Origin: Phaeoceros laevis
Lineage: Eukaryota > Anthocerotophyta > Anthocerotopsida > Notothyladales
Length of the DNA: 49,135 bases
NCBI GenBank assembly: GCA_049999765.1
Contig: JBNGIQ010008968.1
Location: 1 to 49,135, forward strand
Direction: 5' to 3'
Shown: positions 21,703-31,312 of the stretch, piece after piece
How positions within the stretch are numbered: the first letter of the stretch is position 1
Layout of the letters: every line of letters starts with the position of its first letter
The notes under the pieces: generated by a model
The model's database searches: none
What the model was told of the DNA's origin: nothing
Seen by the model: the letters and a program-made list of their open reading frames with translations, nothing else
Position numbers and translations under genes: made by a program

Positions 21703-24700
21703 ATGGCCACAGCAAAGGCTGAAGCTTCTTTCCTTCTCTTTGCACGTCATTGGCTTTCAGGCGGGAGCCAACAAATTGGTGTGTGTACCGGGATTCTACT
21801 AAGAGCTCCTCTTAACCTCATCTTAGGGAGTCGACCCCTGGCAAGCAAAGCCTCCAGGTGCAGCAGTGTGAGGAGCCCAGCATTTCCACTTTTGGATATG
21901 CACGGTGCCTATCCTTCCAAGTTGAGCACTCCGGATAATCCTGAACATGGAAGGCGTGCAGATTCTGAAATGGGCTCCAGGTGCAGCAGTGTAAGGAGCG
22001 CAGCAATTCTACATCTGATGGGCCATGGTGCTTCTCCTTCCGATTCCAGCTCTCACGATAAGGGTGAACGTGGGAGGCGTGCAGGATGGGAAATGGGCAT
22101 CGTTACTGCTGTCACCGTGAACACGCTATGTCAGCAGGGGAAGCTTTCTGAGGCCGTTGGGGCCCTGGAATCTCTCGCTCATAAAGACTCTGGTGTTTCT
22201 CAGTTTCTGTTTTTCACTGTGCTGAAGCTGTGTACAGCTAAGAAGGATCTGACTTTGGGGCGTCGAGTTCATGATCTCACTGTCAAACTTGGGTATGAGT
22301 CGAGTGCATACTTGGGGAACCATATCTTGCGCATGTATGCATGTGGAGGTAGGCTGCAGGAGGCCATGGGTGTGTTCACCAGGGTGTGCAAACCAGATGT
22401 CTTCATGTGGTGTTCCATAATCTCTGCACATGCTAAGCACGGGAAACCTGAAGAAGCCATACAACTGTACCATGGGATGCGTAGGTCAGGAGTGAGGGCT
22501 GATGCCCACGTCTTTGTGGCTGCCCTTCAAGCTTGTGCATTTGCCACCGACTTGGAATCTGGCAGAAAAGTACACTGTGATGTGGTGCAGAGTGGCATTG
22601 GTATTAACTTGTTTGTTGGCGCCTGCCTGGTGGACATGTATGCTAAATGTGGCAAAATGAAAGATGCACGTCAGGTTTTTGACAGCATGGTCACAAAGGA
22701 TGTGGTGGCATGGAATGCCCTGATTGCTGGGTATGCACAGCAAGGACTCGGCCAAGAGGCACTTGGTGTGTATGGGCAAATGGAGGAGGCGGGACTCATT
22801 TTGGCTAACCATGTTACATTTGCTTGCCTTCTGAAGGCCTGTGCAAGCACTGGTGCCTTACAGAAAGGCAGGCAGCTGCACTCTCAGATTGTCAAAAAAG
22901 GTCTGCTGGATAACGTAGTGGTGGGCACCTGCCTGATAGACATGTATGTGAAATGTGGTGAACTTGAACGTGCACGCCAGGTTTTTGACAGCATGGCAAC
23001 AAAGGATGTGGTGACATGGAATGCCCTGATTGCTGGGTATGCACAGCAAGGGCTCGGCCAAGAGGCGCTTGTTGTGTATGGACAAATGGAAGAGGCGGGC
23101 GTCATTTTGGCTGACAGTGTTACTTTCGCTTGCCTTCTGAAGGCTTGTGGAAGCAGTGGTGCTTTACAGAAGGGTAGGCAGCTGCACTCTCAGATTGTCA
23201 AAAGAGGTCTGCTGGATGATGTAGTGGTGGGCAACTGCCTGGTGAATATGTATGCAAAATGTGGCGAGCTGGGAGATGCACGCCAGGTTTTTGACAGCAT
23301 GGCCACAAAGGATGTGGTGACATGGACAGTGCTGGTTGATGGGTATGCACAGCAAGGGCTCAGCCAAGAGGCACTTGCTGTGTATGGACAAATGAAGGAG
23401 GCGGGCCTCATTTTGGCCGACGGTGTTACTTTTGCTTGCCTTCTGAAGGCCTGTGGAAGCTGTGGTGCCTTACAGAAGGGCAGGGAGCTCCACTCAGAGA
23501 TTGTCAAAAGAGGTCTGCTGGATAATGTAGTGTTGGGCAGCTCCCTAGTGGATATGTATGCAAAATGTGGTGAGCTGGAAGAGGCACACCAGGTTTTTGA
23601 CAGCATGGCCACAAAGGATGTGGTCACATGGACAGTGCTGGTTGCTGGGTATGCGAAATGTGGCAAAATGAAAGATGCACGCCAGGTTTTTGACAGCATG
23701 GACCCAAAGGATGTGGTGACATGGACAGCCTTGATTGCTGGATATGCACAGCAAGGACTCGGCCAAGAGGCGCTTGTTATGTATGGACAAATGGAGGAGG
23801 CGGGCCTCATTTTGGCTGACCATGTTACTTTTGCTTGCCTTTTGAAGGCGTGTGCAAGCACTGGTGCCATACAGAAGGGCAGGGAGCTTCACTCACAGAT
23901 TGTCAAAAGAGGTCTGCTGGATGATGTAGTGGTGGGCAACTGCCTGGTGGACATGTATGCAAAATGTGGTGAGCTGGAAGGTGCACGCCAGGTTTTCGAC
24001 AGCATGTTCGCAAAGGATGTGGTAACATGGAATGCCCTGATTGCTGGGTATGGTGCTTGTGATGCAGGTCACAAGGCACTAGCTTGTTTTGAGGAGATGT
24101 TAGTTGCCGGTGTTCAACCTAATGAGGCTACTTTTACTTGCCTTCTAGTAGCATGCAGTCATGAGGGACTGGTCCACGAGGGTCGCAAACACTTCGATTC
24201 CATGGCTGAACAGCATGGCATTGAACCTACTGTTGAGCATTACAACTGCATGATTGATCTTCTTGGGCGTGCTGGCCAATTAGATGAGGCGGAGAAGATG
24301 ATATTGTCATGTGAGGGCCAAAGTAATGTTGTGGGCTTGACGTCTTTGTTGAATGCCTGCAAAACTCATGGGGATATAGATAGGGCTTTATTGTGTTTTA
24401 AAAGCATTGTTAGGCTGGACCCTCAAATGGCGTCTGCCTATGTGATAATGGCCAATGCCTACGCAGATGCAGGTAGGTGGACCGATGTAGACAGTATTGA
24501 AACACAGAGAAGGGCAGCAGGAGCTAACAAGAAACCGGCAGAGGCGACCATTGAGGTGAATAAGGAGGTACACAGATTTCTGGTGGGAGAAAGGAGAAAG
24601 GATATTGCACTTAAGGTAGACAGCACAAATGCACGTGTGAAGCAGGAAGGAGGCCACGTACCACACACAAAGTTGGTGTTGAAGCCACTGAGTGAGAAGG

Positions 24701-24933
24701 AAAAGGGAGATGTGCTTTGTGGGCATGCTGAGAAGCTAGCTCTGGCGTTTGGTCTGTTGAACACTCCGAGTGGGACACCTCTGGTGGTAACGAAGAATCT
24801 ACGCATGTGCAGTGACTGCCACAGCTCCACGGAAATCATGTCAAGGCTTGAACAGAGAGGCATTGTGGTAAGGGATGGGTACCGTGTGCATCGATTCGCA
24901 AACGGACGATGCAGTTGTAATGGTCGACCGTGA
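21703..24933 (+). CDS. Large PLS-class PPR protein with DYW-type domain ending GRP
   Basis: A 1076-residue intronless frame from ATG 21703. Order: putative organelle-targeting region; two 41-residue tandem repeats (CSSVRSPAF and CSSVRSAAI units, residues about 52-130); a long PLS PPR tract; E/E+; and a DYW-type domain with HAEKLA and CSDCH zinc/active-site residues, ending CSCNGRP. Within the PPR tract several 100-residue PLS blocks are almost identical (YAQQGLGQEAL, LLKACGSSGALQKGR, DVVTWNALIAGYAQQ). One block junction is irregular: YAKCGKMKDARQVFDSM recurs directly after TVLVAG near 23640-23700, an unequal-crossover scar. Canonical DYW proteins convert C to U in organelle transcripts. Ends such as GRP have, to my recollection, been reported among atypical DYW domains in hornworts and ferns considered for reverse U-to-C editing. 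An LxLKPLS segment precedes the catalytic part. The frame is fully open. Confidence 0.93.
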   Translation: MATAKAEASFLLFARHWLSGGSQQIGVCTGILLRAPLNLILGSRPLASKASRCSSVRSPAFPLLDMHGAYPSKLSTPDNPEHGRRADSEMGSRCSSVRSAAILHLMGHGASPSDSSSHDKGERGRRAGWEMGIVTAVTVNTLCQQGKLSEAVGALESLAHKDSGVSQFLFFTVLKLCTAKKDLTLGRRVHDLTVKLGYESSAYLGNHILRMYACGGRLQEAMGVFTRVCKPDVFMWCSIISAHAKHGKPEEAIQLYHGMRRSGVRADAHVFVAALQACAFATDLESGRKVHCDVVQSGIGINLFVGACLVDMYAKCGKMKDARQVFDSMVTKDVVAWNALIAGYAQQGLGQEALGVYGQMEEAGLILANHVTFACLLKACASTGALQKGRQLHSQIVKKGLLDNVVVGTCLIDMYVKCGELERARQVFDSMATKDVVTWNALIAGYAQQGLGQEALVVYGQMEEAGVILADSVTFACLLKACGSSGALQKGRQLHSQIVKRGLLDDVVVGNCLVNMYAKCGELGDARQVFDSMATKDVVTWTVLVDGYAQQGLSQEALAVYGQMKEAGLILADGVTFACLLKACGSCGALQKGRELHSEIVKRGLLDNVVLGSSLVDMYAKCGELEEAHQVFDSMATKDVVTWTVLVAGYAKCGKMKDARQVFDSMDPKDVVTWTALIAGYAQQGLGQEALVMYGQMEEAGLILADHVTFACLLKACASTGAIQKGRELHSQIVKRGLLDDVVVGNCLVDMYAKCGELEGARQVFDSMFAKDVVTWNALIAGYGACDAGHKALACFEEMLVAGVQPNEATFTCLLVACSHEGLVHEGRKHFDSMAEQHGIEPTVEHYNCMIDLLGRAGQLDEAEKMILSCEGQSNVVGLTSLLNACKTHGDIDRALLCFKSIVRLDPQMASAYVIMANAYADAGRWTDVDSIETQRRAAGANKKPAEATIEVNKEVHRFLVGERRKDIALKVDSTNARVKQEGGHVPHTKLVLKPLSEKEKGDVLCGHAEKLALAFGLLNTPSGTPLVVTKNLRMCSDCHSSTEIMSRLEQRGIVVRDGYRVHRFANGRCSCNGRP
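22600..24060 (+). repeat. Near-identical ~300-bp coding tandem repeats in PPR gene
   Basis: Blocks of about 303 bp (one P-L-S triplet set) repeat with few differences, for example TTTTTGACAGCATGG and GGTATGCACAGCAAGG at regular spacing. About four to five units are present, plus one partial unit. This far exceeds the divergence normal between PPR motifs, so the array is young. Confidence 0.9.
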
Positions 24934-25349
24934 GAATATTGAAGACCTAGCCAGTGCTCAGGTGTGTGTGCGAGAGATTGTGGTCTTTTCCTTGGGTGTG
25001 AATTTGCTTGCTTAACTCTATCCCCGTCAAACTGAGATTGTTGTCTTTAGCTTGGGTGAATGTGCGTGCTTAACTCTATCCCTGTCAAACTGAGACACGG
25101 ACAGGGATTGCGGACACTGATCCACCACGTATCAGAACACATGACCAGAATGGTGAATCTCCTCCCATACTGAAAAGAAAGGGAGCTTACTGGAAGTGAG
25201 AACAGGGCCATTTTCCAGTGGATACCCGGGGATATTTGATGAACATATTGGATGAGGGCAGGGGCCTGTTAGGGTGAAAGGAAATTCCTGTCAAAATTTG
25301 GAGCCTGGCACTAGAATTGTTTGAGCTGATTGGTCTGTTCATTCATCAC

Positions 25350-25735
25350 AGCCGGAGTGGATGGCACCTGAAGTACAGAGGTGAACAGGCGACTGAGGAG
25401 TGTGATGTGTACAGCTTTGGGGTGGTTATGTGGGAGTTGGTAACTTTGCAGCAGGCTTGGAATGGACAAGTCCGCCGCAGGTTGGTGAAGCATGCATTAT
25501 GACTGTTCCTTTTTTATTGTCTGCACAGAACGCTGCATCCGGGTGCCTTACTCGTTTTCAAGCATTGTGTGACGCCCTTTTATCACAAAATGTGTCGATC
25601 TACAAATCTGAGACCCAATGGCTCGTGCAGGTTGTAGATGCTGTTCGTTTTCAGGGTAGACGACTTGAAATTCCCAGTAACACCTCACCGCAAATTGTGT
25701 CCCTAATTGAATCTTGTTGGCAAAAGTATGCATGA
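25350..25735 (+). pseudogene. Raf-like protein kinase fragment (CTR1/EDR1 type), broken
   Basis: Two exon-like pieces of a kinase C-lobe are readable: EWMAPEV, then after a small deletion [19 protein letters not shown] and ELVTLQQ (subdomains VIII-IX), and after an intron-like gap and acceptor GTGCAG, VVDAVRFQGRRLEIP and SLIESCWQ (end of domain). This pattern is typical of plant Raf-like MAP3Ks. The frame is broken between APEV and RGEQ by loss of about two bases, and no N-lobe or following exon is seen. The retained intron points to a DNA-level duplicate. Confidence 0.75.
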
Positions 25736-26289
25736 AAATCGTACTGTTCCGGGTTGTCACAGAGGTTGGCAAAGAGGCCCTGGTGGAGTAGTCTACAGCA
25801 GCAAGTTGTTTTCTAGGTTATCTGTTTACACACCGCTTGCAGTTCCGTCAACTCTCTGTCTCAGAAAGGGATGTCTTTGGAGTGCCGCTTGTTACCAGTA
25901 TCTTGCACAAGGATGTCCAGTAGATACGATACCTGGTTAGTCTCCATGCAATTTCATCGCCCCAGCCGTCCCGGCGTGGAGGGTGCCTCGGCAGCTCCTG
26001 GTACTGCCTTGTCATGGGATTGGACACACCGAACCACCATAAATCGTCCTCCCACACCTGACCACAATCATATCAAGCAGCAGCGAGCCCGCTCCACAGA
26101 GTAGTAGTAAGGTGATTATGGTATTTAGACGACTCCACAGAGCTGCTTCCATTTCCTGGCTTGCAGAGCACTTCCCATTGAAAGCTCCTGCCAGGCAGTT
26201 CATAATAAAATAAGGCTCTTTCCTAAGTTCGTTGCTGCCTATGCTCCCCACACTAGAGCTGCCCGCCATGCTTGCTGCTTAAGTTCCTC
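25736..26289. other. Intergenic region with repeat tail
   Basis: No gene is recognised between the kinase and P450 remnants. The only recognised structure is the short repeat copy at 26097-26140. Confidence 0.4.
26097..26140 (-). repeat. Partial copy of the (TAC)n-ended repeat
   Basis: CAGAGTAGTAGTAAGGTGAT followed by TATGGTATTTAGACGACTCC matches the terminal part of the copies at 31.4 kb and 20.9 kb. It lacks the GAATTGAACACC part. Confidence 0.65.
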
Positions 26290-26735
26290 AACAAGCTCTT
26301 GCTTGGGGTAGAGAGGAACAGCTTTGAGCGACACGGCCTTGTTCCTTTGGCCCTTGCTCATATCTAGGCAGGATAGCAATGTCCAGGTCCGTCACGGCCT
26401 CACCACCACCTCCTCGGCTCCACTGCATTCCAATATTAGCAGCTCCATCACATCCCTGAAACCTGCAACAGCTGGTGAGCATCCACAAAGTCACCCTCCA
26501 GCTGCTGGCCTTGAGTGCTGGTGGGTTCCGCACCTCGTAGGTGGGGATGACAAGCTTGCTCATGCCAATCCTGGTGATGTTGTTCATGTTCACCACGAGC
26601 CTTGATCATGTGGGCCAAATCCACAGGCTCCTGGATGTGGCTCTGCAGGGACTCCACCACAGGCCCCATCTCCTCCACTCTCATGTGCATGAACTCCTGA
26701 ATCCTCTCGAAGTTTTCAGAACACATAATGGTTTT
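26290..26735 (-). pseudogene. Cytochrome P450 fragment, frameshifted
   Basis: On the minus strand, CSENFERIQEFMHMRVEEM and VESLQSH followed in another frame by VVNMNNITRIGMSKLV resembles the region between the B' and E helices of plant CYP71-clan P450s (the NNIxR motif is common, for example in CYP98). A third frame continues EGDFVDAHQLL. At least two frameshifts separate these pieces. No heme-binding cysteine loop or I-helix is present. Family assignment is by motif impression only. Confidence 0.5.
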
Positions 26736-27289
26736 CACAGGGTTGTTGTCAAGCCCGTGTGCACTTCAGAATTTAAAGAGGGCCTTGTCACATCGCCTGC
26801 ACTTGCGCAAAGCACTTGCTACTTAACTTTCAAGACCCGTCCGAAGTAGCCTTGACTGAAGCCAAACCTTTGCAGGTTCATGTATGTACAACCGTGAAGC
26901 GCGGCAGCTGACGATCCTTCATCGCTTTATAAGCGGAAAGCATCAACGGTGGGAGCAACATATAGCATCAACAGAAACGCATGAACTTATCAACAAGGTG
27001 GGCTGTGGGCTTATCCCGAGGTAAGGTCTGGAGCTGCTGAGGAGGTCAAGTATCACCACCACCACCACCACCACCATCGTCCTTAGCAATCGTAAATAGG
27101 TGGTCCCGAGCAGGTCAATTCCACAGCTCACCAACGTTGTAGTGACCCGTTAACGTTCCAAGTCACTTTTGGTTGATAGTTTGTAGAGCTCTACTACTAA
27201 GTCTTTCATGAGCAAAGGGAACATCAGTAACTTGCAGTGTTACTAGTGTATCTGTAGTGGGCCAAATTCCAATTCTAGGCAACCGGTTT
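26736..27289. other. Intergenic region with (CCA)n microsatellite
   Basis: Contains a short (CAC)n run at about 27053-27075 and nothing else recognised. Confidence 0.4.
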
Positions 27290-27742
27290 TGTATGCACGG
27301 AAAGATCCTAGGCCAGCAATCGCTGAAAAGAGGCGGTTTGATGTCCGTCTACGGCTGCAGTGTGTTCGAAAGGCCTTCAGGTCCAAGCCGCTAAGGAGAG
27401 CTGGAAATGTAAGCCTTGCTTCAACTTGGTTAAAATTTGATGCTGCACCCAACGATTTGATGATGCATGCGCCAACGATTTGTCTGCCGCCCGACCTGTC
27501 CCCGACAGAGCTCTNNNNNNNNNNTGCGCCAACGATTTGTCTGCCGCCCGACCTGTCCCCGACAGAGCTCTGCTGTTCCGGGCGGGCTGCAGCCCAGGTA
27601 GGAAGCTGGAGCAGATTGGAGCTGCGGATGTGCCCGAAAGCGTGGTGATGCTGTCCCCCAGACTCCCGCAGCACGAGCCCTGGGCTAGCTGGGTGCGCCT
27701 CTCTTCTTCCACACTGTGCGCATTGATTTGGAGCCGGTGTAG
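27290..27742 (+). pseudogene. Internally deleted polyphenol oxidase remnant
   Basis: The left part (27360-27470) resembles the region just upstream of the second polyphenol oxidase copy (33280-33375; shared GTGTTCGAAA, CTTCAGG, TTTGATGATGC). The right part encodes the end of a polyphenol oxidase: PVPDRALL, GRKLEQIGA, then after a frameshift PLFFHTVRIDLEPV and a stop at 27742. Promoter-like and C-terminal sequences are thus fused with the whole copper centre deleted. A 10-N gap with 47-bp duplicated flanks lies inside. Confidence 0.75.
27515..27524. other. Assembly gap (10 N) with 47-bp duplicated flanks
   Basis: Bases 27468-27514 equal 27525-27571 exactly. It has the same structure as the gap at 11532-11541, so the duplication is probably not biological. 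Confidence 0.85.
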
Positions 27743-29388
27743 TTGATCATCAAATTAAAGTTGTAGATGTGGCGTGAATGCATATTCATGAGCGGGGCCA
27801 CGCTATTTGCGCTGTGAATCAGACCGGCCAGCTGCCCATTAAATATTGCAGAGCATCGATATCTCACCTCCAGGGCTAGCTATGGGCGCGCACAGAGTGT
27901 GTGACGTCGGGACTCACCAAATCAGCACTTTTGGCTTCCCTGGTAAAGACGTCTTCCCTCACTTTTCTCCACGTGAGTCAATATAAGAAGCCACAAAGGT
28001 CTGAAGAGTTGTAAGCGACAGGCATGCACACATTCAGGTCTTGCTTTCAAAGGAGCAGTGTTGGTTGATTGACGCCTTACTTCAAGCTTCCATCCATGTT
28101 ACTGACGAGTGAACATTTGATGCCACTAGTTCACGTTGCCTTGTCTGCAACCATTGAGTTGAATGCATTCTGGAAGCATTCTAATGAGCTGAACATTGTC
28201 GACGTCCAGAGCCATATTCAGTAGCTTCTAGCCCGGTACCACATGTATTTATGGTTCTTGTCGTACAAAGAGTTTTGTAAGTAGGTGTGGAGCGGTACTC
28301 GTACTATTCAGGTTTGAATGTGGGTAGGAGCTTGACCATGAAATTGTGATGGAACGGCAAATCAGCCACGGAAACCCAATCCTGAAACTTGGCTACTCGG
28401 ATTGGCCAGGGTCCGTTTACAAGATGGTGATCCTGGGCCAGACGTTGATGCAAGGGTAGGGATCTAGGACTAGGGTCACTTTGCACGAGTTCCTGAGCAC
28501 CAGAAACTGGCAGTTGAAGCTGCAAGGCAGACCTGTCAATGTTCTTTTGAAGAATTAGAAAAGTCTATTGGCAACATGGTAATGCCGTAGCGGCCATGCT
28601 TGGTAAGAATGCAGACCTGTACTAGGGGTTCCAATTGAAGCAAAAAGCTGGGCTCCCTTTTGCACTTGGTATCCCTGCAGCCTTGCTTGAGCTCAGGTAA
28701 ATCAGCACAACAGTGACAGTCTAATTGATCCAGCTTTCAAGCACCAAGTGCTGGTTTTGAAGTTCCTAAACAATGTACATGTATGTTCTTTTGCAGGATA
28801 TGGCAGTGCAGTGGCCAGCCCTCTGAAAGGGCTTGCAAAGCTACACACTTGTCGTTCTGGACAGATGATGTCAAATGTGGCATGCCAGAATGACTTGAGA
28901 GTCCAACAAACTGCTGTCCAGAGCAGTTGCTGGCCACAGTTGGCTAGCTAGCTGGTAAGTAGTTCTGGCTTCAGGAGTCCTTTCAAGTTGTCATGGCCTG
29001 TCCCATTAGGTTTGGGATTCATTGTGAAGGGCTTAATAATAAACTCGGGAGCAAATGAGCACGGCTTGGCAGCCGAAATGTGAGTGCTTCACATTTTCGG
29101 CACCTGTCATATATTTCCTTCGGTGAGTCGTTTCCTTGCGTTGATGTGTTGAACTGGAAGGACGCCATGTCGCACTTGCTGCAATGATAGAGACTCAGTT
29201 AGTCCGAGTGCTAGCAATTCCGTGAGGGACTTTGGATTCAAGTTGCGTCGAACATGTGGAAAGCAAGAATCTGCTTGATGGTGGTAATCAAGAAGAAGCA
29301 TGAAGGCATCGAATCTCACCCAGTTTACTGGCCTGATGCAGCTTGGAATCGGAAACAAGCTCGACGAGCTCCCTAGCAACTTGGAGCC
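27743..29388. other. Intergenic region upstream of polyphenol oxidase
   Basis: No frame with recognisable homology is seen. The last few hundred bases should include the promoter and 5' UTR of the polyphenol oxidase starting at 29389. A short palindromic stretch around 29055-29100 (GCCGAAATGTGAGTGCTTCACATTTTCGGC) could form a hairpin. Confidence 0.4.
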
Positions 29389-31312
29389 ATGGCCATGTGG
29401 GTTCGGCGCCTGCTGGCCTTCACAGCGGCAGCCTTAATTTTCATCGCGACGCCGTCAGTGAGTGAAGCGGCGCCAATTCCTGCAGCCGACCTCAGACTTT
29501 GCCAGGAAAGACCGAACGCTACAGAAACGTGCTGCCCAGTCTCGTGCGAACCTGCCGCCATCAAGCGATTCAACCTCGCCTCCGTCCCGACCACCATGCG
29601 TGTGCGCAGGCCCGCTCACCTTCTGAGCACACAAGAGTGGGAGCAGCTCGATCTGGCTTACCAGCGCATGAGAGCGCTGCCCGACGACGACCCTCGCTCC
29701 CTGGAAGGCCAGCGCAGGATGCACTGCAGCCACTGCACCCCGTCGCTGCCGATGCCAGCCTGGATCGATCCCACCAACAACGAAACCGCCATGCTCGACG
29801 TGCACGCAAGCTGGCTCTTCCTCCCCTGGTAAGATCGACGATCGTCTCTTCCAATTCGCCGTCGTCTCCATATTAGTTTCATCCTCCGCGACCTGTGTGT
29901 GTGGCAGGCACCGACTCTTCCTCTACTTCCACGAACGCATCCTGGCGTCGCTGGTGGGCAACGAGTCGTTCGCGCTGCCATACTGGAACTGGGACAACCA
30001 GGACGAGGCGAGCTTGCCGGGCGCCATCCCGGCGGGGTACGCCGACCCGCGGTCGGCGCTGTACGACGAGAACCGAAACCGCGACCACGCTCGCCCCGCC
30101 ATCGCCAACCTGTCGCACGTCCCAACCTTCGCCATCGAGTTGCGCGACCTGGGCAGGCGCCAGAACAACAGCGCCACTCTCCGGCGGCACAACCTGGCGA
30201 TCATGCAGCACGTCCTCATCACCGGATCCACCACCAAGCTCGGTTTCTTCGGGCGGCCGCTGCGGTTCGGGGACCCTCCGCTCTCGGTCCGGTCGGGCGG
30301 GGGGAAGGGCCGTGTGGAGGAGATTGTTCACGACGCCGTCCACCTCTGGACATCGGACGCGTACCGGCAGGACTTCCATGTCGGGCCCCTCAACCATCGC
30401 CCTCGATCGATCAATCGACGACATATGTAGACGCAGCATGCGCTTGACTCGTTTTTGGATCGATCGGTGCAGGATATGGGGAGCCCCACCACCGCCGCCG
30501 GCGACCCCATCTTCTACGCCCACCACAGCAACATCGACCGTCTGTGGGCGGTGTGGAAGAGCATGCGAGAATGGCGCGACGACATCGCCGACCCCGACTT
30601 CCTCGACTCCGAGTTCGTCTTCTACGACGAGCTCGCGGAGCCGGTTGTGGTACAGGTGAGGCAGGCGCTGCGGCCGGACATAGATCTGCGCTACTCGTAC
30701 CAGGCGGCGCCCAACGATGGTGACCGGAGGTGGATGACGCACGTCCCTCGCTTGTGCTCGTCGAACTGGACATCGCAGGGCCCAAGGGAAAGACAGCTCT
30801 GGGTCCAGACGATCCCTACGATGAACGAGGCAGGATACACCCTCGTCTACGGCTCGCCTGTTGCCTTCCGCCTGACCCGGCCTCAATCCGGACCGGGTGG
30901 GGGACGGGGTGTGCGACCGGGTGTGGGACCGGGTGGGGGACGGGGCGACGGACGGAGTGGATCTGCCGCTTGGATGGAGGAAGTGCTGGTCGTGGAGGCA
31001 ACGTTTGATTCGCGGATTCCACCGGGGTTGCTGGCTGTTTTCCTCATGCTGCCGCCTGATTTCCAGGATCCGCATCCTCTTTTTGACTGCTCTGAGTTCA
31101 TTGGCTTCGGCAACGATTTCTCTGTCGCCGCGCCTGTCCCCGACAGGGCTCTGTTGCGGTTGGGCCTGGGCAGGAAGCTGGAGCAGATTGGAGCTGAGGG
31201 CGCGCGCGAAATCGTGGTCACGCTCGCCCCCGGGATCCAGCACCACCGGACGTTGGGAGGCCCTGTCGTGGTCCACAGCGTGCGCATCCATCTGGAACCG
31301 GTGTTCATCTAG
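29389..31312 (+). CDS. PPO: Polyphenol oxidase (tyrosinase-type), three exons, secretory
   Basis: A type-3 copper enzyme oxidising phenols to quinones. Exons 29389-29828, 29908-30379 and 30473-31312 join in frame to 583 residues. The first part is a secretory signal peptide (hydrophobic run to SVSEA, about residue 27), not a chloroplast transit peptide. CuA ligands are in MHCSHC, DVHASW and PWHRLF (the Trp codon before HR is split by intron 1). CuB ligands are in VHDAVHLW and [11 protein letters not shown]. The C-terminal shielding domain runs to LEPVFI. Between the core and the C-terminal domain lies a Gly-Arg-Pro-rich linker (about residues 445-470) encoded by a G-rich minisatellite and absent from the neighbouring copy. 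The intron-2 donor (CAT before GTCGGG) is weaker than the others, but phase and homology support it. It heads a small cluster with two broken copies. Confidence 0.92.
30886..30958 (+). repeat. G-rich coding minisatellite in polyphenol oxidase linker
   Basis: Imperfect units of CCGGGTGGGGGACGGGGTG type encode the GPGGGRG-like linker. The second polyphenol oxidase copy has only EPRSGSAA at the same place. The runs of G on the plus strand could form G-quadruplexes. Confidence 0.7.

Noticed and set aside
27053-27075. (CAC)n run as possible His-rich coding segment
   Set aside because: A short microsatellite with no open frame of protein-like composition around it.
28304-28525. 73-codon minus-strand frame reminiscent of retroelement coding sequence
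   Set aside because: No diagnostic motif could be found; impression only.
29895-30659. 254-codon Thr/Arg/Ser-rich frame inside the polyphenol oxidase
   Set aside because: A shifted-frame shadow of the GC-rich gene; the correct frame carries all copper ligands.
29879-31291. 470-codon minus-strand frame across the polyphenol oxidase
   Set aside because: Antisense to a clear gene; low-complexity Arg/Val composition, crosses both exons and an intron, no motif.
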